This document shows, piece by piece, positions 1-10,455 of a stretch of 64,000 bases of DNA. Origin of the DNA: Maylandia zebra (taxonomy: Eukaryota; Chordata; Actinopteri; Cichliformes; Cichlidae). A program made the position numbers and the translations under genes. The stretch's first letter is position 1, and each line of letters opens with the position of its first letter. The notes below the pieces were generated by a model. It had not been told where the DNA came from. It was given only the letters and a program-made list of their open reading frames with translations, and did no database searches. Location: the NCBI RefSeq assembly GCF_041146795.1, contig NC_135187.1:3793556-3857555 (forward strand), read 5' to 3'.

Positions 1-130
1 CTTCTTTCTACCCACTCAAAACTCAGGAAATCTCAAACTAACACAGTTGTTGCTGTGAATCTTTGAGTAGTTAGAAGATGCTTGTTCATGAACTTTGACC
101 TCAGCTTCATAATGGATCACAGACACACTG
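1..130 (+). other. 3' flank of a V segment lying left of the window
   Basis: The stretch around 85-115 (a tttgacctcag core followed by cttcata) closely resembles the flank 3' of V2 at about 5530-5565. This suggests another V unit of the same family ends just outside the left edge. No coding sequence is visible here, and nothing else recognisable is seen up to position 845. Confidence 0.4.
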
Positions 131-845
131 TCTTTAAATAAAAGAAACAAATCTCAACAATCAGTCACCCTGAAGCTCAACGATTTCTGAAGATTATATC
201 GAATCAGTTTAAAGTAAAATATATCCAGTTTTACATTCAGCTCTTATGTCTAACCACAAAAGGTTACCAAATACAGAAGATTCATTTGTTTCTTTAATAC
301 TTGTAAATTCTGATTCTTGTATAAGAGTACTGTTGTTTTATTTTTAAGAGAGATTTCTTTAATATTGTAATTATGTTAATTATTAAATGTCTGTTCACAG
401 TAAAAGAAATGATCTTGATATTTAGAAAACAGGTTGTTCTTCCTGTAACCTCGGCCTGTTGGTAGTTTAATTCTGCAGTGGGTCACATTCATAAGTTATT
501 TAGTCCAAACTATCAGTTGAATTATTGATCTCAGTATTACTACACATGATTATTGGAGTTACAAGTGATGAATGCAGAAATGAACTTTTTTATTAATAAA
601 AAAACAAGGATCAATGAAAGGAATGATAAATGGAAAGATGTGAAAAGTCATAAATGCAATCAGAAAAATGAATTTGCTGAAGAAAAAAGTGTCTGTCCTC
701 AGTTCCAGCAGGTCACCAACAGAGGAAGAAAAAGGACCATCTCTTATAAGATTGAAACAATCTGGAGTGATCAGTTCAGTAATTCTTCAAGGTTATTTGA
801 TATGATCATAGATTTTAATGCATCGTGTTATCCAGTCTTCTTAAT

Positions 846-1457
846 TGTCACAGCCTGGGTCTGGGGAGTCTTGATAAAGTAATATGTTCTGTTGGTAGTG
901 TTGGTTGTGCTCTTTCTCCTTTCTTTCTCCTTGTGTGTTTATGTTTGTTTGCACTCCCGGATGTTTTGGGTCACCGGAGGGATCGTGACCCCAGAAGTGT
1001 TCCTGCGCTGGAGGCAGCCACACCTGCCACTCGTTACCGGCAGCTGGCTGCAGCAGATTACGCTCGTTGGGAGTTCAACATTTAAGAGTGTGGATCCAGC
1101 CGGTGTGGGATTTTTAATGTCAAAACCTGTTGAATACAACTGTAGACAAGCTAGTGTGAATGACCTCGCTACTGTGGATCCCGGCTGAGCTGTGTTGTCT
1201 GTGTGCCACCAGGAATCGGGAGCGGAGTCCCAGATTGGAATTGGGGATTTTTGGAGTTGTCACCTTTCACCATTTATGGACACTTGCACTGTGTGGCGAT
1301 TCATCGAGAATCACACGAGAGCCACAGTGCTGAATTCTGGACATTATTGTGTTTTTTTCACTCACTGTAAATAAAGCTCACTGTTCACCTGCACCCGAGT
1401 CCTGCATTTGGGTCCTCCTGTTCCACAACTCCACATCTGCCATCGCAGTCCGTGACA
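846..1457 (+). mobile_element. Solo LTR (Gypsy-like LTR retrotransposon)
   Basis: The block begins TGTCACAG and ends CCGTGACA, so it has the TG...CA ends and short TGTCA/TGACA inverted repeats of an LTR. A polyadenylation signal (aataaa, about 1370) is followed by a 'gcatttgggtcc' stretch, as in many fish LTRs. The flanks ttaat (841-845) and ttgat (1458-1462) form a 5-bp target duplication with one mismatch. No internal retroviral genes are next to it. The same architecture recurs at 6518-7071 on the other strand. Confidence 0.6.
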
Positions 1458-1619
1458 TTGATGGGATGTTAAAAACACATCATGTATTCATATTACTTGT
1501 TGGGGAAACAATAAGTGTGCGTCTGAGCTGGTTGGAGGGTAGAAAACTAGATTAGAGGCAGATTAGAAACTAGAAAGGATTGGGGTTGTTTAATCACCTC
1601 TGTAAATCCTTCCCCTCAC

Positions 1620-1990
1620 ATTCGTCTGGAATAATCAGGGCCCATCTTATCTGAATGAACCCATAGCATCATATCACCCTATTAGAGCACTTTGCTCTCG
1701 CTCTGCAGGCCTACTTGTTGTTCCTACAGTATTTAAATGTAGAATGGGAGGCAGAGCCTTCAGTGTTCAGGCCCCTCTTCTGTGGAACCAGCTTCCAGTT
1801 TGGATTCAGGAGACAGACACTATCTCTACTTTTAGGCTTCAAACTTTCCTTTTTGCTAAAGCATATAGTTAGGGCTGGACCAGGCTGCTGGGGGATTCCC
1901 ACCTTTAGTCCCCTTTGACTCACTATGTGTTTAAACACCTCTCTGTATTTAATCATTAGTTATTATTAATCTCTGTCTCTTGGCCAAAGT
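1620..1990 (+). mobile_element. L2-like LINE 3' end (reverse transcriptase C-terminal relic)
   Basis: The + strand reads as the C-terminal tail of an L2/CR1-type reverse transcriptase: a conserved MGGRAFSVQAPLLWNQLP stretch, then a region ending STFRLQTFLFAKA. It is followed by an AT-rich 3' tail. Only the last ~100 codons are present, so this is a 5'-truncated dead copy. Confidence 0.6.
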
Positions 1991-2205
1991 CAGTTTTTTT
2001 CTTAATTACTAAGTAATGTTTTATAAATGATGAATTTAGCACTTACTTCTGTTCTGTTGTTGTTTCTGAATAATTATCAGCATTTCTCAGGAGAAGAAAT
2101 CAAAACTATTTCTCTCCACTAGATGTCATGAATTATTTCATTATTCAGTCTCACTGAGGGAAGCTTTGTGAGCTCAGGACAGCTGCAGCTGACTGACTCT
2201 GTGTG

Positions 2206-2213
2206 TTTGCATA
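2206..2213 (+). promoter_or_regulatory. V1 promoter octamer-like element
   Basis: TTTGCATA lies about 100 bp upstream of the V1 start codon, a variant of the ATTTGCAT octamer (Oct-1/Oct-2 site) of Ig V promoters. No clear TATA box follows. About 50 bp around it are repeated without any V segment at 17209-17265. Confidence 0.5.
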
Positions 2214-2306
2214 TGTGTCCTGCCTCTCTGCTCACAGCTGTTAAGAGGCCAGTGTTGATCAGTGGCTGTCCAGGCCTTTCAGAGCCACTCACACACCAGC
2301 AGCACA

Positions 2307-2851
2307 ATGATGATGTCACTGACTCTACTGCTGGCCACCCTGGGGCTCCTTGTTCAGGGTGAGACTCTCTGTGAAAACTTTGCTTCAGCATGCAGCCAGG
2401 TTCACCACAATGATGTTCTGCTCTGATGGAGAAACTCTGAAACCAGCAGCACTGACCTTCTTCCATCTGTTCTCCATGTTAGAGAAATGATCCTCTAATG
2501 TTTGGATGTTCATCATCTCAATAACTTTTCTCCACTTTTTCATGTTTTCAGTTTCATCAGGAGAAAAAGTCCTGACTCAGACTCCTACAGCTCAGTCTGT
2601 TGTTCCAGGACAGGCTGTCTCTATCAGATGTAAAGCCAGTTCAAGTGTTAGCGGCTGCCTTAACTGGTACCTTCAAAAGGACGGAGAATCTCCCAAACTC
2701 TTGATTTATTCTGCTACAAACCGTCAGTCTGGAGTTTCTGATCGTTTCAGTGGAAGTGGATCTGGGACTGACTACACCCTGACTATCAGCAGAGTTCAGG
2801 CTGAAGATGCAGGAGTTTATTACTGTCAGCAGTGTAACAGCTGGCCGTTCA
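2307..2851 (+). CDS. Immunoglobulin light chain V segment V1 (kappa-like)
   Basis: Exon 1 (2307-2358) encodes a signal peptide starting [13 protein letters not shown] and ends at a GTGAGA donor in phase 1. Exon 2 (2552-2851) follows a pyrimidine-rich acceptor and encodes a complete V domain: FR1 beginning [11 protein letters not shown], first Cys in SIRCKAS, Trp in [11 protein letters not shown]3 [14 protein letters not shown], and the YYC motif. The 12-spacer RSS follows directly. It differs from V2-V5 and forms its own subfamily. It has extra cysteines in CDR1 (SGCLNW) and CDR3 (QQCNSW), which could pair. It is functional on inspection: no stops, good splice sites and a good RSS. It faces J-C clusters on the other strand. 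Confidence 0.92.
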
Positions 2852-2879
2852 CACAGTGATACAACGCTGTACAAAAACC
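2852..2879 (+). other. V1 recombination signal (12-RSS)
   Basis: Heptamer CACAGTG (2852-2858), 12-bp spacer, nonamer ACAAAAACC (2871-2879). The heptamer is consensus. A 12-bp spacer on V is the kappa arrangement. Confidence 0.93.
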
Positions 2880-3950
2880 TCACACAGCTGGAGAGGAACT
2901 GAGAAAAAAGATCATCTGAACTGATGCTGCTCAGAAACACACATTATTTTACATTGATAAAATATTTTGATAATTTTAAAAATAGTTTTTAAATTTTGTT
3001 ATAATAACATTTTCTAAATGTTAATCTCATCAGTTCCTCATGCTCAAAATAAAATGTTATTGCTGCAATTAATTATCTGTAAAACAGAGAATATCGATAC
3101 GAGCAACGATTGAAAACAATCATTTAAATATTTGATCTTTGAATTATGAAAGCTAGAAACTCAAAAGACTAATGACTAATTCATCCTGCTTTAACTTCCA
3201 CACAAACACAAATATTTATGATTATCATGTAATCATCTTTAAAGCAAAAACTTCAGGCAACGTGTCTCTGAAGTGTTTTAGGTACCTGCTCTATATTATA
3301 TATTACTACATTTGAATTTAATTTATCAGTACACACTGACAGTTATAAATATTTCCATTAACACAGCTGATTTGAGAGTATTTATGTTCTATTTCAAATT
3401 ATTGTTAGCATTACTGTCAGCAATGAAAATGGGATCATAGTAATTCACTCTAAGACAACAAGAGATACAGACTGTTTTCTCTCTGCTCCTGTTTTTGGTA
3501 AAGTTCTCCATGCAAATGATACCATGTACTTTAATTATGTCACTGAATCTCTTTATTAATATAGTTTTAATGTGATGATCAGAATCAAATGCAGGACAAA
3601 GAACTGCTTCAGGATGAGAAATTATGAAGAGCATCTGGTTAATCAACTGCTGACGTGACCCAAACAGCTCGACTCACATTAGATGTGGACATAAGAACAC
3701 ATTCAACCTTTTTACTACACCTGATGTTTAACAATCTGCCCTGTTGGAACTTTTCATGGTTTTCTTCCTCCTTTTGCTTCCGTCTGTCCTTTTGGGAGGA
3801 GCTACATCCCCTTTATTAAAAGCTTTATTAAAAGACCAGCAGCAGCCTTGTGGCATCTCATCTCATCCTCTCATTCTTTGAGCCATAAATTTAGGGACTG
3901 TAACAGGATCAGCAGATGTTTACATTTTAAAGCATCTTTTATACTTTTTT
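2880..3950. other. AT-rich intergenic DNA
   Basis: No credible ORF, RNA gene or known repeat is seen. Only short ORFs without family features occur on either strand. Confidence 0.5.
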
Positions 3951-3979
3951 AAATTTTGTGATCATTTTGGCTGTGTTAT

Positions 3980-4490
3980 AACTTGTGACATGTCAATCTG
4001 GTGTCTTTTACTTTTACGTGTCATCCGTACTCTGTTGATGCATTTTGCACCCTGTCGACACCTTTGTGGACAAAAATGTACAAGAACAGAATCTGGCATT
4101 AAATCCTCATACAACAATATTTTTTCAGCTTTTTTGTTTTTCATAAATAACTTAATAATTAAGCAATAAAATCAGTTTTGTTGCTCAACTTTGACATGTC
4201 CAAGACACTAATAATCACCAATGTCCCATCCTGTTTATTATATGGAAAAATTTTAGTTTTTGAGAGTTTTTTCAATAAAGATTAATCATTCAACTGTTTA
4301 AAGTGGCGTTTAAAGGGTTAAAACTGTGAAAATTATTTAACTTGTAAAAGGGCTCAATTTATTTTTGAAAAAAAAGGAGAAAAAATATTGCCATATGAGG
4401 ACTTTATGGCAAATTTTTTGCATGAACATTTTTGTATATGAAGGTGTCGACATGGTGGAAAATTTGATGAGGGCAGAAGAGTTAAATAAA
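3980..4490. mobile_element. Foldback (long inverted repeat) MITE-like element
   Basis: Two arms, roughly 4040-4130 and 4378-4470, are imperfect reverse complements. The clearest part is TGTCGACACCTT (left) against AAGGTGTCGACA (right), continuing through an AAAAATGT core, a TCCTCAT core and an AATATTTTTTC core. The pairing covers about 90 bases per arm with mismatches. No transposase is encoded, so this is a non-autonomous DNA element or foldback repeat. Confidence 0.6.
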
Positions 4491-4640
4491 AAGAGACATT
4501 CAGAAAAATAATTTCCACTTAAATAAGTCTAACTGGATACTGAAATGAGCACCTTTGTTTTTGTCAATATCATGAAGTGGTTGATTCACTGACAAACAAC
4601 ATCCCTGCTGGAGTCAGTCAGATGATTTCCATAGAGGCAC

Positions 4641-4686
4641 TTTGCATCAGCAGCACCATGCTCCAGTGCTCTGGGAGAGTTTATAG
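4641..4686 (+). promoter_or_regulatory. V2 promoter (octamer-like plus TATA-like)
   Basis: TTTGCAT (4641-4647) is followed 33 bp later by TTTATAG (4680-4686), about 80 bp upstream of the leader ATG. The same pair with the same spacing occurs before V3, V4 and V5. Confidence 0.6.
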
Positions 4687-4765
4687 TCCTGAGAGTTGAA
4701 CACTGGATGACTGACAGCTGTCCTTCATCACAACAGAAGCCACAGAAATCCTCCTCATCAAAAAC

Positions 4766-5248
4766 ATGACTTTGATCTGCGTCCTCATCTGGACTCTCCT
4801 CTGCTGCTGCTTCACAGGTAAAGTCCAGAGAATCAAACTCCTCTCCTCTATCAACATCTGTCCCTCTGAAATGAAGCCCACAAAACCATGAAGCTGCTTT
4901 ATGTTTTTGTCTCTGTGTCCTCAGAGTCCAGAGGACAGATCACAGTGATTCAGCCTGGAGCAGTGAGCTCTGCTGTGGGAGGATCTGTGAGCATCAAGTG
5001 TAGGACCAGTCAGAATGTTTATGTTTGGAGCATCTATCATTATTTAGCCTGGTACCAACAGAAAGATGGAGACGTTCCCAAACTGCTCATTAAGCTTGCT
5101 CATGAGAGAATATCAGGGATTCCAGCTCGTTTTACAGGCAGTGGATCAAACTCTGACTTCACTCTGACCATCAGTGGAGTCCAGGCTGAAGATGCAGCAG
5201 TTTATTACTGTCAGAGTGTTCATGAGACCAACAGTCAGTATGTGTTCA
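4766..5248 (+). CDS. Immunoglobulin light chain V segment V2 (kappa-like)
   Basis: Exon 1 (4766-4817) encodes a hydrophobic leader ([18 protein letters not shown]) with a GTAAAG donor. Exon 2 (4925-5248) encodes a full V domain: FR1 [19 protein letters not shown]2 [18 protein letters not shown]3 [18 protein letters not shown], and YYCQS leading into CDR3. CDR1 is long ([11 protein letters not shown]). All landmark residues are present with no stop before the RSS, so it looks functional. It belongs to the V2-V5 subfamily, and V3 is its nearest copy. A (CA)n tract lies in its 3' flank. Confidence 0.93.
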
Positions 5249-5276
5249 CACAGTGAAAAACAGTCGTACAAAAACC
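5249..5276 (+). other. V2 recombination signal (12-RSS)
   Basis: Heptamer CACAGTG (5249-5255), spacer of 12, nonamer ACAAAAACC (5268-5276). Identical to the V3 and V4 signals. Confidence 0.93.
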
Positions 5277-5354
5277 TCCCTCAGTCAGACTGAACAGAAA
5301 CTGAACTGAGTGCTGCAGCTGGAAGATACTGCAGAGACTGATACAGTTCACTGA

Positions 5355-5356
<2 letters not shown>

Positions 5357-5420
<64 letters not shown>
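5357..5420. repeat. (CA)n microsatellite 3' of V2
   Basis: About 32 AC units. Tracts in the same relative position follow V3 and V4, so the tract is part of the duplicated V unit. Confidence 0.95.
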
Positions 5421-5421
<1 letters not shown>

Positions 5422-5423
<2 letters not shown>

Positions 5424-6405
5424 GAGACATTTGAGATCAATCTAAAAATAGTTTCTTTCTCTTTTTCCTTTAAATTTAACTAAAAATAAGTCAAGAGGTT
5501 CTGAAGTTGAGAACAGTTGAGAAAACTCTTGATCATGACCTTTGACCTCAGTTTCATACTACCAGCACCACAATATCATCTATGATTTGTTAAATTTGAA
5601 CAATCATCAGTAACATAAGACCTTCCTGTTAACATATACAAAATACAATCATTAAATATCATACAGCTCGACATAAAAAATAAATTTTATTTTAAATAAT
5701 CTAAACATAAATTTGCGGCTCAAAAACAGAAGTCATGAGTTGCTTTCATGATTAAATCACATGTGTCCATAACTACATATACATAACATCCAAATCATAT
5801 GCAGTGACATATTTGTCACATGTATACAACCCTTACTCTGAGATTCAAAGTTCATCCTGCACTTTAGACTTTCAGATGAAACAATCTCACCTCGAGTTAC
5901 AGTCAGTACCTGTTGAGGAGCTTTCAGTGACAACACACGATCAGATAGAAGCGTCCATTTATTATTGACATGTATGTGCTAAAAATAGTTTTTGTCCAGA
6001 TTCACTGAGAAGTTTGTATCCCAATCTTTAAACACACGAAGGATCAAGCGCTAACACTTCTAATTTTAGCAGCCACACCACCACATGTAAACTGCTGCGT
6101 CCATCTGGATTTTGACGTGACCGACACAATGCATTATGGGACTGTTGTTCACGCAAATCTGAGTTTATAATGGAAAAAGGAGGCAGAGGTTGGTTTGGTG
6201 TTTTAAAGTTAAAATTTGGAGATTAGCTGCTCTGCTGCAAAATGATGCAGTCGCTCATCTGACCGAACAGAAGCATTTTATGGAGTGGACTAATTTTTGT
6301 GCTCAAAGCTTGGAACCATCAACAAGGCTCAGGTAGCAGCTGGAAGAAGGAAAAACAATATTTCAGAAAACATGTTTTTGTGATCTCAGCTCTGTTGGTA
6401 AGTTA
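5422..6405. other. Intergenic DNA between V2 and a LINE
   Basis: No gene or recognised repeat is seen. The first ~150 bp are V2 3' flank, similar to bases 1-130. Confidence 0.45.
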
Positions 6406-6409
6406 TAAT

Positions 6410-8357
6410 GCCAGCACATGTAACTGTTGTAGCCAGTCTCAATCATTTCCGTCCAATTGCACTAACCCGTGTCATCACCAAGTGCTTTGAGAAACTGGTT
6501 CGGGGACACATCAAAACTGTCACAGGGTGCCGAGGCAGGCCGTGTGAGAATATAAACGGACCCAAAATGCAGACTGCTTAAGTTGTGAGTGAGCTTTATT
6601 AACAAAAGGGTGAAACAAACCGGGACGAGGAGGATGAAAACCAAAACCTAAGAATAAACTGGGAAAAGCTACGCAAAAACAAACCTGAAACCTTGAGTTG
6701 AGAAACAGAGCCGCAGGGAGAATACACGAGAACATGGAGGGGAACAACACAGACGAACCAGCAACTACTAAGACAGAAGACACGACTTAAATACACTCAG
6801 AGAACACGGGGAGATTACACACAGGTGGGGGACACAGCTGGGAGTGATTAACGTGACGAGACAGGGGAGGCTACTGAAAACACTCACATAAGACGCAGAC
6901 CTTCACAATAAAACAGGAAACACATACACGCACTGACACAACACACAAACTTCACACAGACTGGGGAACACAGAACATAGGAACATGAAACGTGAACAAG
7001 GAACGTACAAGAAACCCAAAATAAACAGAACCACAGAATAAACACGGAGTGGCAGACTCCGGATCATGACAAGAACCTGCCCCCCCCCCTCTGCACCCAC
7101 ACCAATTCACATACCGGACTAACAGATCCACCGAAGACGCCATAGCCATTGCTCCCACACAGCACTGACCCACCTGGGACAACAGGGGAGCTATGTCAGA
7201 ATGCTCTTCATCGACTTCAGCTCAGCATTTAATACAATAATACCAGACATTTTGATAAACAAGTTAGCAAACCTGGGGCTCCTACCACCCACCTACTGTT
7301 GGATAAAGGACTTCTTGGTCAACAGACCCCAGCAGATGAAACTGGGTCCTCACCTCTCTTCCCCTCACACTCTCAGCACCGGCTGGGTACTGAGCCCGCT
7401 ACTCTACTCCCTCCACACATCTGACTGCAGTCCCGTCCGCCCAGAGAACATCATTGTCAAATTTGCTGATGACACAACGGTGGTGGGGCTGATCACAGGG
7501 GGAAATGAGGCGGCTCACAGAGATGAGGTCCTGAGACTGGGAGAATGGTGTGCATCAAACAACCTGGCACTTAACATCACCAAGACCAAGGAACTCATCC
7601 TGCACTTCAGGTGGAACAGAACTGCCCAAGCCCCCCTGCATGTCAACAGAGAATGTATAGAGCGAGTGGAGTCCTTCAAAATTCCTTGGCGTCCACATCT
7701 CTGCAGACCTCTTCTGGTCAGCTAACACCACGGCCCTAGTCAAAACAACCCAGCAGTGGCTACACTTCCTAAGGTGCTCAGGAAGGAGCAATTAAACGCC
7801 CCACTGCTGGTGACCTTCTACAGATCCACCATCGAGAGCCTGCTGACCTGTGCAGTGACAGTGTGGCATGCCAGCTGCATGGAGGCAGACAAGAAGAGAC
7901 TGCAGAGGGTGGTAAACAAAGCATAAAAAATCATCTGCTGCCCCCTGCCCTCCTTGTCTGCCATCAACAACTCCCGTTCTCTCAGCAGCGCCAGAAACAT
8001 GTTAAAGGACACTCTCCACCCCGGCTACCATCTTTTCAACCTACTGCCCTCTGGCAGGGGCTTCATATCCATACGGGCCAGAACAAACAGCTTTGGGGAA
8101 GAAGCTGTCCCTGAGTCTATCACCATACTCAACTCAAACTTGCAGAAAAAGTAATCTGCACTGAAATATCATCAATTCTCTGCCTGTCTGTCTCTGTCAT
8201 GTAATACTGTACTGTGTATTTATATTTATATTAAGTCTGTAGATAAATTGTTGTATAGTTTGTATAATGTGCTAAAGCACAAGTGCACTTTTATAGAGCT
8301 GTTTTAATCTTGTTATACTATATATAATGACAATAAAGGCTTTCAATTTCAATTTCC
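6410..8357 (+). mobile_element. Rex1/L2-like LINE, broken, with an LTR inserted
   Basis: Reverse transcriptase fragments on the + strand: a FRPIALTRVITKCFEKL stretch at about 6445-6500, then after the LTR insertion a [15 protein letters not shown] stretch (about 7108-7150) and [14 protein letters not shown] leading to the catalytic FADDTTVV motif (7201-7725). The C-terminal part (about 7800-8155) includes LKDTLHPGYHLFNLLPSGR in interrupted frames. A 3' tail ends at an AATAAA followed by TTTCAATTTCAA. Frameshifts and stops break the frame, so it is inactive. The usual GAPQGCVLSP box is altered. Confidence 0.75.
6518..7071 (-). mobile_element. Solo LTR inserted in the LINE
   Basis: On the - strand it starts TGTCATGATCC and ends CACCCTGTGACA, with TG...CA ends and TGTCA/TGACA inverted repeats. 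It has an aataaagc polyadenylation signal near its 3' end and a gtatttaag TATA-like box mid-way. Flanks aaaac (6513-6517) and agaac (7072-7076) are a 5-bp duplication with one mismatch. The LINE reverse transcriptase frame is interrupted at this point and resumes after it. Confidence 0.65.
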
Positions 8358-9140
8358 AATTAGTTACATGTTGTAGAGCTGTGGACGGCTTACAGAGATG
8401 AGACATGTCAGTTTAAACATTTGGGTCTTTTTTCCTAACTGAAAATAAATTAATAAATTAAGGGTTAAAATGTATAAAACAGCTTTTACTTGGGATGTTG
8501 GATGTAAGTTTCACAGTCGGGTTCCTCCACCAATCGTGAACCACAGTGATACAAACTAAAAAAATGAAAATAGAAGCAGTATCACACGTTTTCAACTCTA
8601 TAGTTTAGGGAAAAAAATACAGTCGACTATTAAATATTTTTGACAAGTTAAAAATTTGTGATTTAACTGCTAAATTATTTCAATGTCAGTAGTTTTAGAA
8701 TTTTGTCACAAGTCGAAAAAGTAGGAATCAACATATTTCAAAGAGAAAAATAAATATTATGAATACATGTAAATCCTATGTTATATAGAGAGGCTAATCA
8801 TTTATTGCTGCACCACTGATAATTTTACACAGGGAGTTATTACAAGTACATAATAAAATGAAAGAAAATTGTTTGGGTAGATAATGTAAATATAAGGAGT
8901 GAAGTCATGTACCAAAGCCTATATTCCATAAGCATCAACTGATCCATTGATGAACAATTTAAGGTGGATTTTTCTCAGTCCTCTGCAAACTTTATTCATA
9001 AATTACACAAATACCAATAACAGATATCACTGATTTAAAATGATCATTAATATTTTGTAAGAGTGACAATAAATGTCCGTTTTGCATAAGACACAAACCT
9101 GCAGGAAATTTCCAAACGCATGAAAGAGTAAAGAAGGCAA
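8358..9140. other. AT-rich intergenic DNA
   Basis: No credible coding sequence or known repeat is seen. A fragment at 8505-8555 (gggttcctccaccaatcgtgaaccacagtgatacaaact) is like the J segment plus heptamer region of the J clusters, so a J relic may lie here. Confidence 0.4.
8512..8556 (-). pseudogene. J segment relic
   Basis: On the - strand the order is a piece like the J 5' spacer (agtttgtat), a CACTGTG heptamer (8540-8546), then a sequence ending in GGTGGAGGAACCC. This matches the working J segments (tggttcctccacc...cacagtgatacaaact on +). The nonamer side and the FGGGT frame are degraded, and no splice donor matching the working J segments was identified. It suggests an older J-C unit stood left of C1. 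Confidence 0.6.
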
Positions 9141-9166
9141 TAAACATGAAAATATTTGAATTAATT

Positions 9167-9172
9167 TTTATT
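9167..9172 (-). other. C1 polyadenylation signal
   Basis: AATAAA on the - strand about 100 bp 3' of the C1 stop codon. C2 and C3 have equivalents at 17340-17345 and 29244-29249. Confidence 0.5.
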
Positions 9173-9269
9173 GGGCTAATAAATTCATCAGCATTACAAC
9201 AAGACAAAAAGAGAATAATCAGACCAAGAGGACAAAGAGAGAGCAGTATCAGAGTCCCAGTGAGTCAGC

Positions 9270-9588
9270 TCAGGACTGGGAACACTGGTCTCTGCTTATT
9301 ATGTCTGAGACAACAGTCTGGGTGGCCTCACAGGTCACAGAGCCCACCTTCTCCCACTGGTCTGCAGGGAGCCTCAGGGTGCTGCTCCAGCTGTAGAGGC
9401 CGTCATTCTGCAGCGCCCCGGGGCTCCTGCTCTCCTCCCCACTGCTGCTTCTTCCATCTACCTTCCAGGACAGAGTCCAGTCTGAGGGGAAGCCCTTGTT
9501 GGCGAGACACATGAGTGTAGCCTTCTCCGGTCTCAGCGCATCATCACTGGAGGGGGCCAGTACTGTCAGGGAGGGGCGACTAAACCCA
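9270..9588 (-). pseudogene. Immunoglobulin light chain constant exon C1 (probably frameshifted)
   Basis: The exon encodes a constant Ig domain: [11 protein letters not shown], a Cys in [12 protein letters not shown], the Trp in [31 protein letters not shown], and a C-terminal DQCSQS whose Cys bonds the heavy chain. The acceptor is TCTCTGCAG at 9589. J1 ends with one nucleotide of a codon, but here two are needed: the run after the acceptor is one base shorter than in C3. Spliced to J1 the frame meets TGA after about 8 codons. The domain is also 3 residues shorter near its C-terminus than C2 and C3. Either a pseudogene or a one-base sequence error. Confidence 0.8.
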
Positions 9589-9676
9589 CTGCAGAGAGAG
9601 AAAGAAAATACATTTTAAAGAAGTTGACAGTTTAAATGAAACTGGTCTTCAGTGTTTCACTTCCCTCGCTGAGCTC

Positions 9677-9723
9677 GGTAACCATGGAAACAGACAAGCA
9701 TCACAGCTGAACCCTTGCAACAG
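9677..9723. promoter_or_regulatory. Candidate J1-C1 intron element (paired RFX-like motifs)
   Basis: GGTAACCATGGAAACAG (9677-9693) and a degraded GAACCCTTGCAACAG (9709-9723) resemble RFX X-boxes and match the pair in the J3-C3 intron at 29791-29837. The position in a J-C intron is where mammalian Ig kappa has its intronic enhancer. Function is inferred. Confidence 0.35.
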
Positions 9724-10235
9724 ACGAGTTACAGTACAAACAACTTAAAACATTGTGTTGTTTTTCAATATATCCCCATCTATAAACTCATTCTTAATCT
9801 AACAGTTAAAAAAAACAAACTACCTCTGATAAAACTACCAACATTTCTTATTCTTCTTATTCTTCTTACTTTCAACAAATAAATATGTGAAACAGACAGA
9901 GAACTAACAAAAAAGAATTTTTGCTCCTTTTGAGAAAGATAAGTATTAACTGCACTGAAGTAGACAATAAAACTCTTCAAATCTGTTAAATATGTAATTA
10001 TTAATTGAAATCTTTTTGACAGATCAAGATAAATGGATGACAAATAATTTGCAGTTACTTCCAGAGACAGAAAATGTCAAACATTTAGTTTGTCTGAAGT
10101 CATTAAATAACCAGCTCATATTTCATATTTTCATTTATATATAATTCATATTGTTCTAAAGTAGTAATTTCTAGAATCATAAAATGAAACTAAATAAAAG
10201 TAATTTACTTTCATAAAACAGTTAAACATATTTAC

Positions 10236-10273
10236 AGTGAACATCCAGTCTGGTTCCTCCACCAAAAGTCCAC
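10236..10273 (-). CDS. Immunoglobulin light chain J segment J1
   Basis: Encodes [12 protein letters not shown] and ends in a GTAAAT donor with one overhanging base. The FGxGT motif is intact. It lies 647 bp 5' of C1 on the - strand. Its reading frame does not continue into C1. Confidence 0.92.
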
Positions 10274-10312
10274 CACAGTGATACAAACTCATTGAGGTGC
10301 CGTACAAAAACC
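10274..10312 (-). other. J1 recombination signal (23-RSS)
   Basis: On the - strand: nonamer GGTTTTTGT, 23-bp spacer, heptamer CACTGTG abutting J1. A 23-bp spacer pairs with the 12-bp V signals. Confidence 0.93.
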
Positions 10313-10455
10313 TCTGACTGTAGAGAGACACGGCTCTCTGACTCTGAAACAAACAAACTCAACAAAATCATTCACTGTTTGTCCAGTTTGTCGGCCAACA
10401 TGAAAACAAATATAAACAACAAAGTTTTATAAACAGTACATTTATTTAAATTCCA

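Noticed and set aside
553-882. 109-residue ORF
   Set aside because: Composition is AT-rich random, with no domain or splice context. It runs into the LTR.
4681-4881. An identical 66-residue antisense ORF before V2, V3, V4 and V5 (4681, 11483, 27678, 31070)
   Set aside because: It lies opposite the leader exon and intron of each V and repeats only because that DNA is duplicated. V4 has one change. No protein features.
5235-5420. Cys/Val repeat ORF antisense to the (CA)n tract
   Set aside because: A translation of a microsatellite.
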